Positions 8,175 through 15,623 of a DNA stretch of 64,000 nucleotides are shown piece after piece. The DNA comes from Streptomyces puniciscabiei (GTDB taxonomy: Bacteria > Actinomycetota > Actinomycetes > Streptomycetales > Streptomycetaceae). A program made the translations under genes and the position numbers. Under the pieces are notes generated by a model. It was not told the origin of the DNA. It made no database searches and saw only the letters and a program-made list of their open reading frames with translations. The stretch lies in the NCBI RefSeq assembly GCF_006715785.1, contig NZ_VFNX01000003.1:372001-436000 (forward strand), written 5' to 3'. The stretch's first letter is position 1. Each line of letters begins with the position of its first letter.

Positions 8175-8981
8175 ATGAACGCCCGAACCGAGCCTGCAGA
8201 GGCAGCAGCGGAGCTGCCGGACGCGACCGCGCGCCCGGCGCTCATACGTGAGCTCCTGCTGGTCGCGGGGCTCTTCCTCGTCTACAAGCTCGGCCGGCAG
8301 CTGGCCACCGGGCACACCGCGCACGCCCTGCACAACGCCCACCGCATGTGGGACCTGGAGCGGGTGCTGCGTCTCCCCCACGAGAACGCCGTGCAGTCCG
8401 CACTGCTGCACGGCGACACCCTCGTCCGCCTCGCGAACGCCTACTACGCCACCGTCCACTTCCCGGCGACCCTGGCCTTCCTGGTCTGGCTGTATCTCAG
8501 ACGGCCCGCCCACTACCTGTGGGCCCGCCGGGTCCTCGCGGTCCTCACCACGGCCGCGCTCGTGCTGCCGTTCACCTTCCCGCTGGCCCCGCCGCGGATG
8601 CTGACCGGCACCGGCCTGGTGGACACCGCCCGGGTCTACGGCCCGGACGTGTACGGCCCGCCGTCCAGCGACCACCTGTCCAACCAGTTCGCGGCGATGC
8701 CGTCGCTGCACTTCGGCTGGGCGCTGATGGTGGCGATCGGCCTGATCGCGGCCACCCGGTCCCGGTGGCGCCTGCTGTGGCTGCTGCACCCGCTGATCAC
8801 CCTGCTGGTGATCGTGGGCACCGCGAACCACTACTGGCTCGACGCGATCGTCGCGACGGCCATGCTCGGCGTCGCCCTCGCGGTGATCCATCCGCCGCAC
8901 CGGACGGCCGGCACGCCCGGCCGCGGCGCCGGCCGGCTGGCGCCGCCGCGCGAGCCCGTCCTGGCGGGAGCGGGCCGGTGA
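8175..8981 (+). CDS. PAP2-family integral membrane phosphatase (PAP2_3 / inositol-phosphotransferase-like)
   Basis: Start chosen at the ATG at 8175 behind GAGGGGG; a GTG at 8115 is in frame but gives a His/Arg-rich N-terminus unlike a membrane protein. The 268-aa product has about six transmembrane helices. The phosphatase signature appears as MPSLHFGW (first catalytic His) and NHYWLD (second His and Asp), the PAP2_3 or Aur1/Ipt1-like version. Such enzymes dephosphorylate or transfer phospholipid headgroups or lipid pyrophosphates at the membrane. The DMT transporter gene starts within its stop codon (GTGA, 8978-8981). Likely controlled by the divergent TetR. Confidence 0.86.
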   Translation: MNARTEPAEAAAELPDATARPALIRELLLVAGLFLVYKLGRQLATGHTAHALHNAHRMWDLERVLRLPHENAVQSALLHGDTLVRLANAYYATVHFPATLAFLVWLYLRRPAHYLWARRVLAVLTTAALVLPFTFPLAPPRMLTGTGLVDTARVYGPDVYGPPSSDHLSNQFAAMPSLHFGWALMVAIGLIAATRSRWRLLWLLHPLITLLVIVGTANHYWLDAIVATAMLGVALAVIHPPHRTAGTPGRGAGRLAPPREPVLAGAGR

Positions 8982-9925
8982 GCGCCGCCGCCGCGATCGC
9001 CGTCGCCCTCTCCCTGGTCTCGGCGGTCGCCTACGCGCTGGCCGCCGTCGCCCAGGAACGCCTCGCCTCCCGCACCGCCGGCACCGGTCTGCTGCGGTTG
9101 CTCGGCACCGGCGCCTGGTGGTCGGCGGTCGGCCTGAACGCGGGCGCCGCCCTGCTGCACGTCGTCGCCCTCAAGTACGGCCCGCTCACCCTCGTCCAGC
9201 CGCTCGGCGCGCTCACCCTGGTCGCGGCCGTACCGCTCGGCGCGCGGGCGGCCGGGCGCCGGGTCAGCGCGGTGGAGTGGCGGGGTACGGCGCTGACGCT
9301 GCTGGGGCTCGCCGCGCTGCTCGTCACCGCCTCCGGTCCGGCGCCCGCGCGGGTGCTGTCACTGACCGAGGCACTGGCGGTCGCCGGTACGACCGCCGCC
9401 ACGATCGGCATGCTCTCCTGGCCCGGCACCCGGCCGGGCCTGCGGCACGCCACGGCGTCCGGTTTCGCCTCCGGCGTCGCCTCGGCGCTGACCCAGACCG
9501 TGACCGTGGCGGCCACGGACCGCACGGGACCGGCCCTGAGCACCGAAGTCGTCGTGGTCGCGGTGCTCGTCGCCGCATTCGCCGTCGGCGGGCTGCTGCT
9601 GTCGCAGACCGCCTACCGCGGCGGCCTCGGCGCGCCGCTGGCCGTGGTCACCCTCGCCAACCCGGTGGCCGCCGCGGTGATCGGCCTCACGCTGCTCGGC
9701 CAGGGCCTCCAGGGCGGCCCCGCCGGGATCCTGCTGGCCCTCGCCGGGGCGGGTCTGGCCTCCTGGGGCGTGGTCCTGCTCACCCGGGTCGCACCGGAGG
9801 CGGCGGCCGGGGACGACGACCACCCCGTGGCCGCGGTACTGGCACTGGAGCCGGGCACGGCGACCGCCGAACCGGCGCTGGTGCCACGGCAGCCGGAACA
9901 GCCCCCACACCTCACGGCGCTCTGA
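8978..9925 (+). CDS. DMT (drug/metabolite) superfamily membrane transporter
   Basis: A 315-aa product from a GTG at 8978 overlapping the PAP2 stop. About nine to ten hydrophobic helices occupy residues 1-275 in two repeated halves, as in EamA/DMT permeases; residues about 280-315 are a hydrophilic acidic/Pro tail. Short loop motifs such as KYGPLTLVQPLGAL are typical of DMT proteins. The substrate is unknown. Coupling to a PAP2 enzyme and a TetR regulator suggests lipid-linked or amphipathic substrates, which is inference only. Confidence 0.82.
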   Translation: MSAAAAIAVALSLVSAVAYALAAVAQERLASRTAGTGLLRLLGTGAWWSAVGLNAGAALLHVVALKYGPLTLVQPLGALTLVAAVPLGARAAGRRVSAVEWRGTALTLLGLAALLVTASGPAPARVLSLTEALAVAGTTAATIGMLSWPGTRPGLRHATASGFASGVASALTQTVTVAATDRTGPALSTEVVVVAVLVAAFAVGGLLLSQTAYRGGLGAPLAVVTLANPVAAAVIGLTLLGQGLQGGPAGILLALAGAGLASWGVVLLTRVAPEAAAGDDDHPVAAVLALEPGTATAEPALVPRQPEQPPHLTAL

Positions 9926-10148
9926 CTCCCGCCTGCGCCGGCCTGACCCGGAGCGAGTCACGGGTGCGGGCGGTGCCGGGCCGGATCACTCCGGGTGCGT
10001 CAGTGCTTCCTTCTGCGGACTGCACCGCCGCCGGCAGGCAGAGCGGCGGCGCGCTCCAGACCCGGGCGCTCCTCGGGCGATGCCCCGGCCGGCGCCGCGC
10101 GCAGGGCGATCGCGACCAGGTCCGCGTCCCGGGCGACAGGTACGACGA

Positions 10149-10181
10149 CGGCCGGTGCGCGCACTTGCGGCGCACCGGCCG
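10149..10181. terminator. bidirectional hairpin between convergent genes
   Basis: Perfect 12-bp arms CGGCCGGTGCGC (10149-10160) and GCGCACCGGCCG (10170-10181) with a 9-base loop, between the DMT gene (plus) and the scramblase-like gene (minus). The rest of the 301-bp gap 9926-10226 holds nothing else I can support. Confidence 0.75.
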
Positions 10182-10226
10182 CGTCGCCGTGCTCTCCGTG
10201 TCCTGTTCTCCCCCGTCGGGGCCCGC

Positions 10227-11093
10227 TCAGTTCCAGCCTCGCGAGTCCTGCTTGAGCGCGGTGTCGACCGTCAGGGCCGTCGCCACCACGAGGCTCAGCA
10301 GCGGCTCGGGCAGCTGGTAGTGGATCTGCAGGACGTAGTTGTCCGCGGTCGTGAAGAGCGTCTTGGCGAGGCCCTCCCAGGTCTTGGTGATCCGGGCGAC
10401 CTCGTTGTCCGCGTGGTCGACGATCGCGAAGTTCCACGCCCGCCAGTTCTCCGCCTTGATCGCGCCTACCTGCCGGCCGTCCGCGTTCATCGCGAAGTTG
10501 ATCTTCCCGATCATGTTCTGCTGGACGATCTCACCGACCGGCGAGCCGTCCGGACGCGTCACGATCACCCGGGACTTGAAGATCTTCGCGGGCCGGGTCA
10601 GCAGCAGCTGCGGCTGGCCGTAGGCGTCGCGGATCTCCAGCTTGTGGGTCAGGAACTGGTCCCAGTTGGAGATGAAGCGGAAGATCTTCCGCAGTACGCC
10701 CTGCCCGACCTCGGTGACCGAGCCGATGTCCCGGCCGTTCTGATCCATGACCTTGTACTCGTTGGTCACCTCGATCAGCTTGGCCTTCTGGTTCACGACC
10801 AGGACGGGCTCGGTGAAGAGGGTGCCGCCGCCGGCGCCGCCGCCCTGGATCCCGGCCTGCTGCTGCACCTGGCGCTGCACCTTGGGGTCGGCGGTCTGCG
10901 CCTGCGGGGCGCCGTAGTGCTGGGGAGCGGCCTGCTGTTGGGGGACGGCCTGCTGCTGCGGAACCTGACCGGCGGGCTGCTGCGCCGGGTTGGTGTGCTG
11001 GGTCCACTGCGTGCCGTCCCAGTAGCGGAGCGTCTGCGCCGCTCCGTGCGGATCCGGGTACCAGCCTGCCGGAGTGTTCGATTGCGTGGTCAC
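10227..11093 (-). CDS. DUF2510 + LURP-one/phospholipid-scramblase-like protein
   Basis: A 288-aa product from a GTG at 11093. Residues about 8-35 are a DUF2510 motif (GWYPDPHG ... YWDGTQWT). A Gln/Pro/Ala-rich linker runs to about residue 90. The rest (FTEPVLVVNQKAKLIEVTNEY onward) has the repeated beta-barrel pattern of LURP-one-related and scramblase-like proteins and ends in a hydrophobic segment (LLSLVVATALTVDTAL). The biochemical role of the bacterial family is not established; membrane association through the C-terminal helix is plausible. Transcription seems leaderless: TAGTGT ends 6 bases before the start. Confidence 0.82.
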   Translation of the reverse strand: MTTQSNTPAGWYPDPHGAAQTLRYWDGTQWTQHTNPAQQPAGQVPQQQAVPQQQAAPQHYGAPQAQTADPKVQRQVQQQAGIQGGGAGGGTLFTEPVLVVNQKAKLIEVTNEYKVMDQNGRDIGSVTEVGQGVLRKIFRFISNWDQFLTHKLEIRDAYGQPQLLLTRPAKIFKSRVIVTRPDGSPVGEIVQQNMIGKINFAMNADGRQVGAIKAENWRAWNFAIVDHADNEVARITKTWEGLAKTLFTTADNYVLQIHYQLPEPLLSLVVATALTVDTALKQDSRGWN

Positions 11094-11099
11094 CGGGGC

Positions 11100-11105
11100 A
11101 CACTA
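11100..11105 (-). promoter_or_regulatory. -10-like TAGTGT placed for a leaderless transcript
   Basis: Read on the minus strand, TAGTGT (11105 to 11100) is followed by six bases and then the GTG start at 11093. No ribosome binding site precedes the GTG. It is the third gene here with this spacing. Confidence 0.45.
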
Positions 11106-11159
11106 CCCTGATATGACCGGTACCTGACCAGTCCGCACGGAGCGGTGTTCATCGCCCGT

Positions 11160-13208
11160 TCACTCCGCGGCGATCGCCGGGTCGCTGACGCCGGGACGGC
11201 CGTTCTCGACGTGGCCGGCGAAGCCGCGCACGAAGGCCGGGTCGGCCTCCGAGGTGACCGTCACGTCGTACCAGCGCTTGCTCGCCGTGAGGTCCACGGT
11301 GTGCCTGACGGTCGCGCCGGGCCGTACGGTCACGGCGACCGGACCGCCGCCGTACCCATTGACGACCTTCAGCCTCACCGTGCCGGAACCCTTGTTGGTG
11401 AAGGTGAGTTCCAGGTCGTCGCCGACGTGCCGCGCGGTCGCCTCCGGCCCCGCTGCCCCGCCCTTGCCCTTGAAGACGCGCAGGAAGCCGTTGGGGCCGT
11501 GCACGGCGAGGTCGTGCACACCACCGGAGTAGGCCGAGTTCCAGGTGTCGGTCAGGGACTTGCCGGCCGTGGTGGTGTAGGTCCAGGGGCCGTCGCTGCG
11601 GTTGCCGGAGGTCACCAGGAAGGCGGCACCCGCGTGCGCCCCCGAGGCGAACGTGAGCGTGATGGTGCCGGCCGCCGTGTCCGCGGAACCGTCCACCACC
11701 GGGGCGTACTTCAGCGGACGGGCGGGCCGGCTGCCGCGCTCCTGCCGGGGCAGGGCGGGGTGGGCGGGCGGCTTGGGCACGTAGTCGGGGTGCCGCTTGT
11801 TGTCCGGCGGCTCGTAGGCGGCCGTGGACGGCAGCGTGACCGGCTTGGTGTCCTTGCGGGAGAAGTCGAAGGCGCTGGTCAGATCGCCGGTGACGGCGCG
11901 GCGCCAGGGGGAGATGTTCGGCTCGTGCACGCCGAAGCGGCGCTCGATGAACCGGACGATCGAGGTGTGGTCGAAGGTCTCGGAGCAGACGTAACCGCCC
12001 TTGCTCCACGGGGAGACGACCAGCATCGGCACGCGCTGGCCGAGCCCGTAGGGGCCGGCGACATGGCTCGCGTCGCCCTTGTACAGGTCGAGGGCGGGGT
12101 CCACGGTCGACTTGCCCTGGGCGCCGGAGGCCGGCGGGTACGGCGGGATGACGTGGTCGAAGAAGCCGTCGTTCTCGTCGTAGGTGATGAACAGCGCGGT
12201 CTTGCCCCACACGTCCGGGTTGGAGGTGAGCGCGTCCAGGACCTGCGAGACGTACCAGGCGCCGTAGTTCGCGGGCCAGTTGGGGTGCTCGGTGAAGGCC
12301 TCGGGGGCGACGATCCAGGAGACCTGCGGCAGCTTGCCGGCCTTGACGTCGGCCTTCAGCTGGTCGAAGAAGCCCTCGCCCTTGCGGGCGTCGGTGCCGG
12401 TGCGGGCCTTGTCGTACAGCGGGTCGCCGGGCTTCGCGTTCCGGTACTGGTTGAAGTAGAGCAGGGCGTTGTCGCCGTAGTTGCCGCGGTAGGCGTCCTC
12501 GATCCAGCCCCAGCCGCCGTTCGCGTCCAGCCCGTCGCCGACGTCCTGGTAGATCTTCCAGGAGACCCCGGCCTGCTCCAGGCGCTCGGGGTACGTCGTC
12601 CAGCCGTAGCCCTTCTCGTCGTTGCCGAGGACCGGGCCGCCGCCCTGGCCGTCGTTGCCGACGTAGCCGGTCCACATGTAGTAGCGGTTCGGGTCGGTCG
12701 AGCCCATGAACGAGCAGTGGTAGGCGTCGCAGATGGTGAAGGCGTCCGCGAGGGCGTAGTGGAACGGTATGTCCTCGCGGGTCAGGTGCGCCATGGTCGT
12801 GGTGCCCTTGGCCGGCACCCACTTGTCGTACTTGCCCCCGTTGAAGGCGGCGTGCGTGTCCTGCCAGCCGTGCGGCAGGTCCTGGATGAACGCGAGGCCC
12901 AGGTCGTCGGCGTCCGGGTGGAAGGGCAGGATGTCCTTGGTGCCGTCGGACTGCTTCCAGACCGAGCGGCCGTTCTGCGTCACGGAGCGGGGGTCGCCGA
13001 AGCCGCGGACGCCGCGGAGCGTGCCGAAGTAGTGGTCGAAGGATCGGTTCTCCTGCATGAGGACGACGATGTGCTCGACGTCCTTCACCGTCCCGGTGCG
13101 GTGGTGCGCGGGCAGGGCGGCGGCACGCTGGATGCTGCTGGACAGCGCGGTGAACGCCGTGGTGGCGCCCGCGAGTTGGAGGAAGCGGCGCCGGTTGACT
13201 TCGGCCAT
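11160..13208 (-). CDS. plcC: secreted phosphocholine-specific phospholipase C, Tat-exported
   Basis: A 682-aa protein. Start chosen at the ATG at 13208 with GAGAGGACC upstream; the frame is open further 5' but that part is not protein-like. Residues 5-30 are a Tat signal (NRRRFLQLAG then a hydrophobic stretch ending ALPA). The phosphoesterase domain begins with HIVVLMQENRSFDHYFG (about 46-62), the family hallmark including the metal/catalytic Glu-Asn. Further motifs SWIVAPEAFTEHP and TYDENDGFFDHVIPP follow. Two C-terminal DUF756 beta-domains (about 510-680) match the non-haemolytic/haemolytic PLC family. It cleaves phosphatidylcholine or sphingomyelin outside the cell and is usually phosphate-regulated; I did not find a clear Pho box. 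Divergent from the van operon. Confidence 0.93.
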   Translation of the reverse strand: MAEVNRRRFLQLAGATTAFTALSSSIQRAAALPAHHRTGTVKDVEHIVVLMQENRSFDHYFGTLRGVRGFGDPRSVTQNGRSVWKQSDGTKDILPFHPDADDLGLAFIQDLPHGWQDTHAAFNGGKYDKWVPAKGTTTMAHLTREDIPFHYALADAFTICDAYHCSFMGSTDPNRYYMWTGYVGNDGQGGGPVLGNDEKGYGWTTYPERLEQAGVSWKIYQDVGDGLDANGGWGWIEDAYRGNYGDNALLYFNQYRNAKPGDPLYDKARTGTDARKGEGFFDQLKADVKAGKLPQVSWIVAPEAFTEHPNWPANYGAWYVSQVLDALTSNPDVWGKTALFITYDENDGFFDHVIPPYPPASGAQGKSTVDPALDLYKGDASHVAGPYGLGQRVPMLVVSPWSKGGYVCSETFDHTSIVRFIERRFGVHEPNISPWRRAVTGDLTSAFDFSRKDTKPVTLPSTAAYEPPDNKRHPDYVPKPPAHPALPRQERGSRPARPLKYAPVVDGSADTAAGTITLTFASGAHAGAAFLVTSGNRSDGPWTYTTTAGKSLTDTWNSAYSGGVHDLAVHGPNGFLRVFKGKGGAAGPEATARHVGDDLELTFTNKGSGTVRLKVVNGYGGGPVAVTVRPGATVRHTVDLTASKRWYDVTVTSEADPAFVRGFAGHVENGRPGVSDPAIAAE

Positions 13209-13367
13209 GGGTCTGAGGGTCCTCTCGTCCTGACGTACGTGATGCCGTTCAAATGACGGAATCTGCGCGCAGCGAGTGTTCCAAGAGCAGCAAACGTCAG
13301 GGAAGGGTCTGGTGGCGCCTGTGTGAAAGTCGTCGGTCCGTGCGGTGCCACCACCGTTTCCACGAAG

Positions 13368-13384
13368 GCTTCCGCCAGACGGAA
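13368..13384. promoter_or_regulatory. inverted repeat CTTCCG-N5-CGGAAG in the van/plc divergent region
   Basis: Perfect 6-bp arms around CCAGA, 69 bases before the vanA start. The form TTCCG-N5-CGGAA resembles sites of IclR-type regulators, which often control aromatic catabolism, but no regulator gene is adjacent. A candidate operator for the van operon. Confidence 0.5.
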
Positions 13385-13452
13385 GTTGGCATTGTGCACC
13401 GTGCCGCACCTCCCGACGATGTGGCCACCACCCACAGACGGGAGCCGCAGCC

Positions 13453-14517
13453 ATGCCGCATATGACCGCTTTCGCGCGGAATCAGTGGTACGTCGCCGCC
13501 TACAGCGAGGAGGTCGGGCGCGAGCTGCTCGGCCGTACGATCCTCGGGGAGCCGCTCGTCCTCTACCGCGCCGAGGAGGACGGCACCCCGGTCGCCCTGC
13601 ACGACCGGTGCGTCCACCGCCGCTACCCGCTCTCCTCCAGCGGCCTGGACGGCGACCGGATCGTCTGCGGTTACCACGGTTTCACCTACGACCGCACCGG
13701 CGCCTGCGTGTACGTGCCGGGCCAGAAGCGCATCCCGCGCACCGCACGCGTCGCCTCCTACCCGGTGGTGGAGCAGGACTCGCTCGTCTGGGTGTGGATC
13801 GGCGACCCGGCGCTCGCCGACCCGCGGACGATCCCGCGCGCCCGGCACCTGGACTCCCCCGGCTGGACCACCGTGCGCGGGATGGAGCCGATCGACGCCG
13901 ACTACGGCCTGCTCGTCGACAACCTCCTCGACCTGTCCCACGAGACGTATCTGCACGGCGGTTTCATCGGCACCCCCGAGGTCGCCGAGACGCCCATCAC
14001 CACCGAGGTGGACGAGGGCGCGGGTGTGGTCCGGGTCAGCCGGCACATGGACGACGCCGAGTGCCCGCCGTTCTACGCCCGTTCCACCGGCATCGAGGGC
14101 CGCATCACCCGCTGGCAGGACATCGAGTACCACGCGCCCTGCCTGTATCTGCTGCACAGCCGGATCGCGCCGGTGGGCGTCGTCCCCGGGCCGGACGGCA
14201 GCGACCCGCACGGCTTCCACACGGAGATCACCTACGCCATCACGCCGTCCACCGACGGCAAGGTGTACGACTTCTGGGCGGTGTCCCGGGACTGGGCGAC
14301 CGAGGACGCCGAGGTCACCGAGTTCCTGCGGGGCAACAACCACACCGTCGTCATGCAGGACGTGGACGCGCTCAACCTGCTGCAGCGCACCCTCGGCACC
14401 GAACGCACCGGCTACCAGGAGCTGAGCATCAACATCGACACCGGCGGGCTGGCCGCGCGCCGCATCCTGGCCCGGCTGGTCGAGGAGGGCGACAAGCCGG
14501 TCGAGGGGGTCCGGTGA
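13453..14517 (+). CDS. vanA: vanillate O-demethylase oxygenase subunit-like Rieske protein (VanA)
   Basis: A 354-aa Rieske-type ring-hydroxylating/demethylating oxygenase, from the ATG at 13453. Rieske ligands are Cys53-x-His55 (DRCVHRRYPL) and Cys72-x2-His75 (VCGYHGF). The catalytic domain shows DNLLDLSHETYLH (about residues 156-168), the mononuclear iron His region. Length and motifs fit VanA, which removes the O-methyl group of vanillate to give protocatechuate plus formaldehyde, with electrons from VanB. The downstream reductase and the pca genes earlier in the window agree with this. A related methoxy-aromatic demethylase with another substrate cannot be excluded. The stop overlaps the next gene by 4 bases. 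Confidence 0.85.
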   Translation: MPHMTAFARNQWYVAAYSEEVGRELLGRTILGEPLVLYRAEEDGTPVALHDRCVHRRYPLSSSGLDGDRIVCGYHGFTYDRTGACVYVPGQKRIPRTARVASYPVVEQDSLVWVWIGDPALADPRTIPRARHLDSPGWTTVRGMEPIDADYGLLVDNLLDLSHETYLHGGFIGTPEVAETPITTEVDEGAGVVRVSRHMDDAECPPFYARSTGIEGRITRWQDIEYHAPCLYLLHSRIAPVGVVPGPDGSDPHGFHTEITYAITPSTDGKVYDFWAVSRDWATEDAEVTEFLRGNNHTVVMQDVDALNLLQRTLGTERTGYQELSINIDTGGLAARRILARLVEEGDKPVEGVR

Positions 14518-14684
14518 GCCCCGGCACCGGCGAGGTCTACCGGATCGACTGGCTGCCGGGCACGGATGTGCTGCACGGCACCTGCCACTGCGGTGCGGAG
14601 CACACCGCCGAGGACCCGGTGGTGATGTGGGAGTGGATGCTGGCGCATCCCGAAGGACACGACAGCGAAGAGGCCGTACGGTGA
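14514..14684 (+). CDS. 56-aa Cys/His protein of unknown function coupled between vanA and vanB
   Basis: GTG start at 14514 overlaps the vanA stop (GTGA), and the vanB GTG at 14681 overlaps this stop in the same way, so all three frames are translationally chained. The product has a compact CHCGAEH motif (residues about 24-30), an acidic/Trp-rich second half (VVMWEWMLAHPEGH) and no signal or membrane segment. Codon use is fully Streptomyces-like. No family is recognised. The position suggests a role in assembly, metal or electron-transfer interplay of the VanA-VanB pair, but that is inference. Confidence 0.75.
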   Translation: MSPGTGEVYRIDWLPGTDVLHGTCHCGAEHTAEDPVVMWEWMLAHPEGHDSEEAVR

Positions 14685-15610
14685 CCGAGCATGAACTCGT
14701 TGTCGCGGCACGGGAGTTCGCCGCCGACTGCGTGCTGGCGCTGACGCTGCGCGATCCGCTGGGGCGTGAGCTGCCCGCCTGGGAGCCCGGCGCGCATGTG
14801 GATCTCCTGCTCGGGCCGGGACTGGAGCGGCAGTACTCGCTGTGCGGCGACCCGGCGGACCGGACGGCGTGGCGGATCGCGGTGCTGCGCGAACCGGCCG
14901 GGCGGGGCGGCTCGGCGTATGTGCACGAGCAGATCTGCGAGGGCGGGAAGATACGGGTGCGCGGGCCGCGCAACCACTTCCGGCTGGAGCCCGCGCCCCG
15001 CTACCGGTTCGTCGCGGGCGGCATCGGCATCACCCCGATCCTGCCGATGCTCGCGGCGGCCGAACGGGCGGGCGCCGACTGGAGTCTGCTCTACGGCGGC
15101 CGCACCCGTGCCTCGATGGCGTTCACCGGGGAGCTGGCACGCTACGGCGGCCGGGTGACCCTCGCCCCGCAGGACGAGACCGGGCTGCTCGACCTGGGCC
15201 CGGTGCTGGACGACCCGTCCGACGGCACCCTGGTGTACTGCTGCGGTCCGGGGCCGCTGCTGGACGCCGTCGAGGAGCGCTGCCCGGCCGGAGTGCTGAG
15301 AGTGGAGCGCTTCCAGCCGAAGGACCAACGCGGTCACGAGGACGAGGAGTTCGAGGTCGTACTCGCCCGCAGCGGCCGTACCGTCACCGTCCCGCCGGCG
15401 GTGTCCGTGCTGGACGCGGTGCGCGCCGCCGGGGTCGAGGTGCTGTACTCCTGCACGGAGGGGACGTGCGGCACCTGCGAGACCGATGTGCTGGAGGGCG
15501 CCCCGGACCACCGGGACGCGGTCCTCACCGAGGAGGAGCGGTCGGCGGGTGACACGATGATGATCTGCGTCTCCCGGTGCCGGGGCGCCCGTCTGGTGCT
15601 GGATCTGTGA
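14681..15610 (+). CDS. vanB: VanB-type reductase (FMN/NAD/2Fe-2S phthalate-dioxygenase-reductase family)
   Basis: A 309-aa protein from a GTG at 14681. Domain order: flavin-binding beta-barrel with RQYSLCGDP (about 50-58), NAD-binding fold with RFVAGGIGITPILPML (about 109-124), and C-terminal plant-type 2Fe-2S ferredoxin with Cys258, Cys263, Cys266 and Cys296. This order is that of VanB/PDR reductases, which pass electrons from NADH to the VanA Rieske centre. It is last in the vanA-small gene-vanB operon and ends 13 bases before the 3' end of the convergent GH87 gene. Confidence 0.9.
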   Translation: MTEHELVVAAREFAADCVLALTLRDPLGRELPAWEPGAHVDLLLGPGLERQYSLCGDPADRTAWRIAVLREPAGRGGSAYVHEQICEGGKIRVRGPRNHFRLEPAPRYRFVAGGIGITPILPMLAAAERAGADWSLLYGGRTRASMAFTGELARYGGRVTLAPQDETGLLDLGPVLDDPSDGTLVYCCGPGPLLDAVEERCPAGVLRVERFQPKDQRGHEDEEFEVVLARSGRTVTVPPAVSVLDAVRAAGVEVLYSCTEGTCGTCETDVLEGAPDHRDAVLTEEERSAGDTMMICVSRCRGARLVLDL

Positions 15611-15623
15611 CGCGGTCCTGGAG

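Noticed and set aside
10000..10166. Possible 54-aa minus-strand gene after the scramblase-like gene (RAPAVVVPVARDADLV ...)
   Set aside because: Codon bias is good but there is no ribosome site, and its putative GTG lies in the loop side of the 10149-10181 terminator hairpin.
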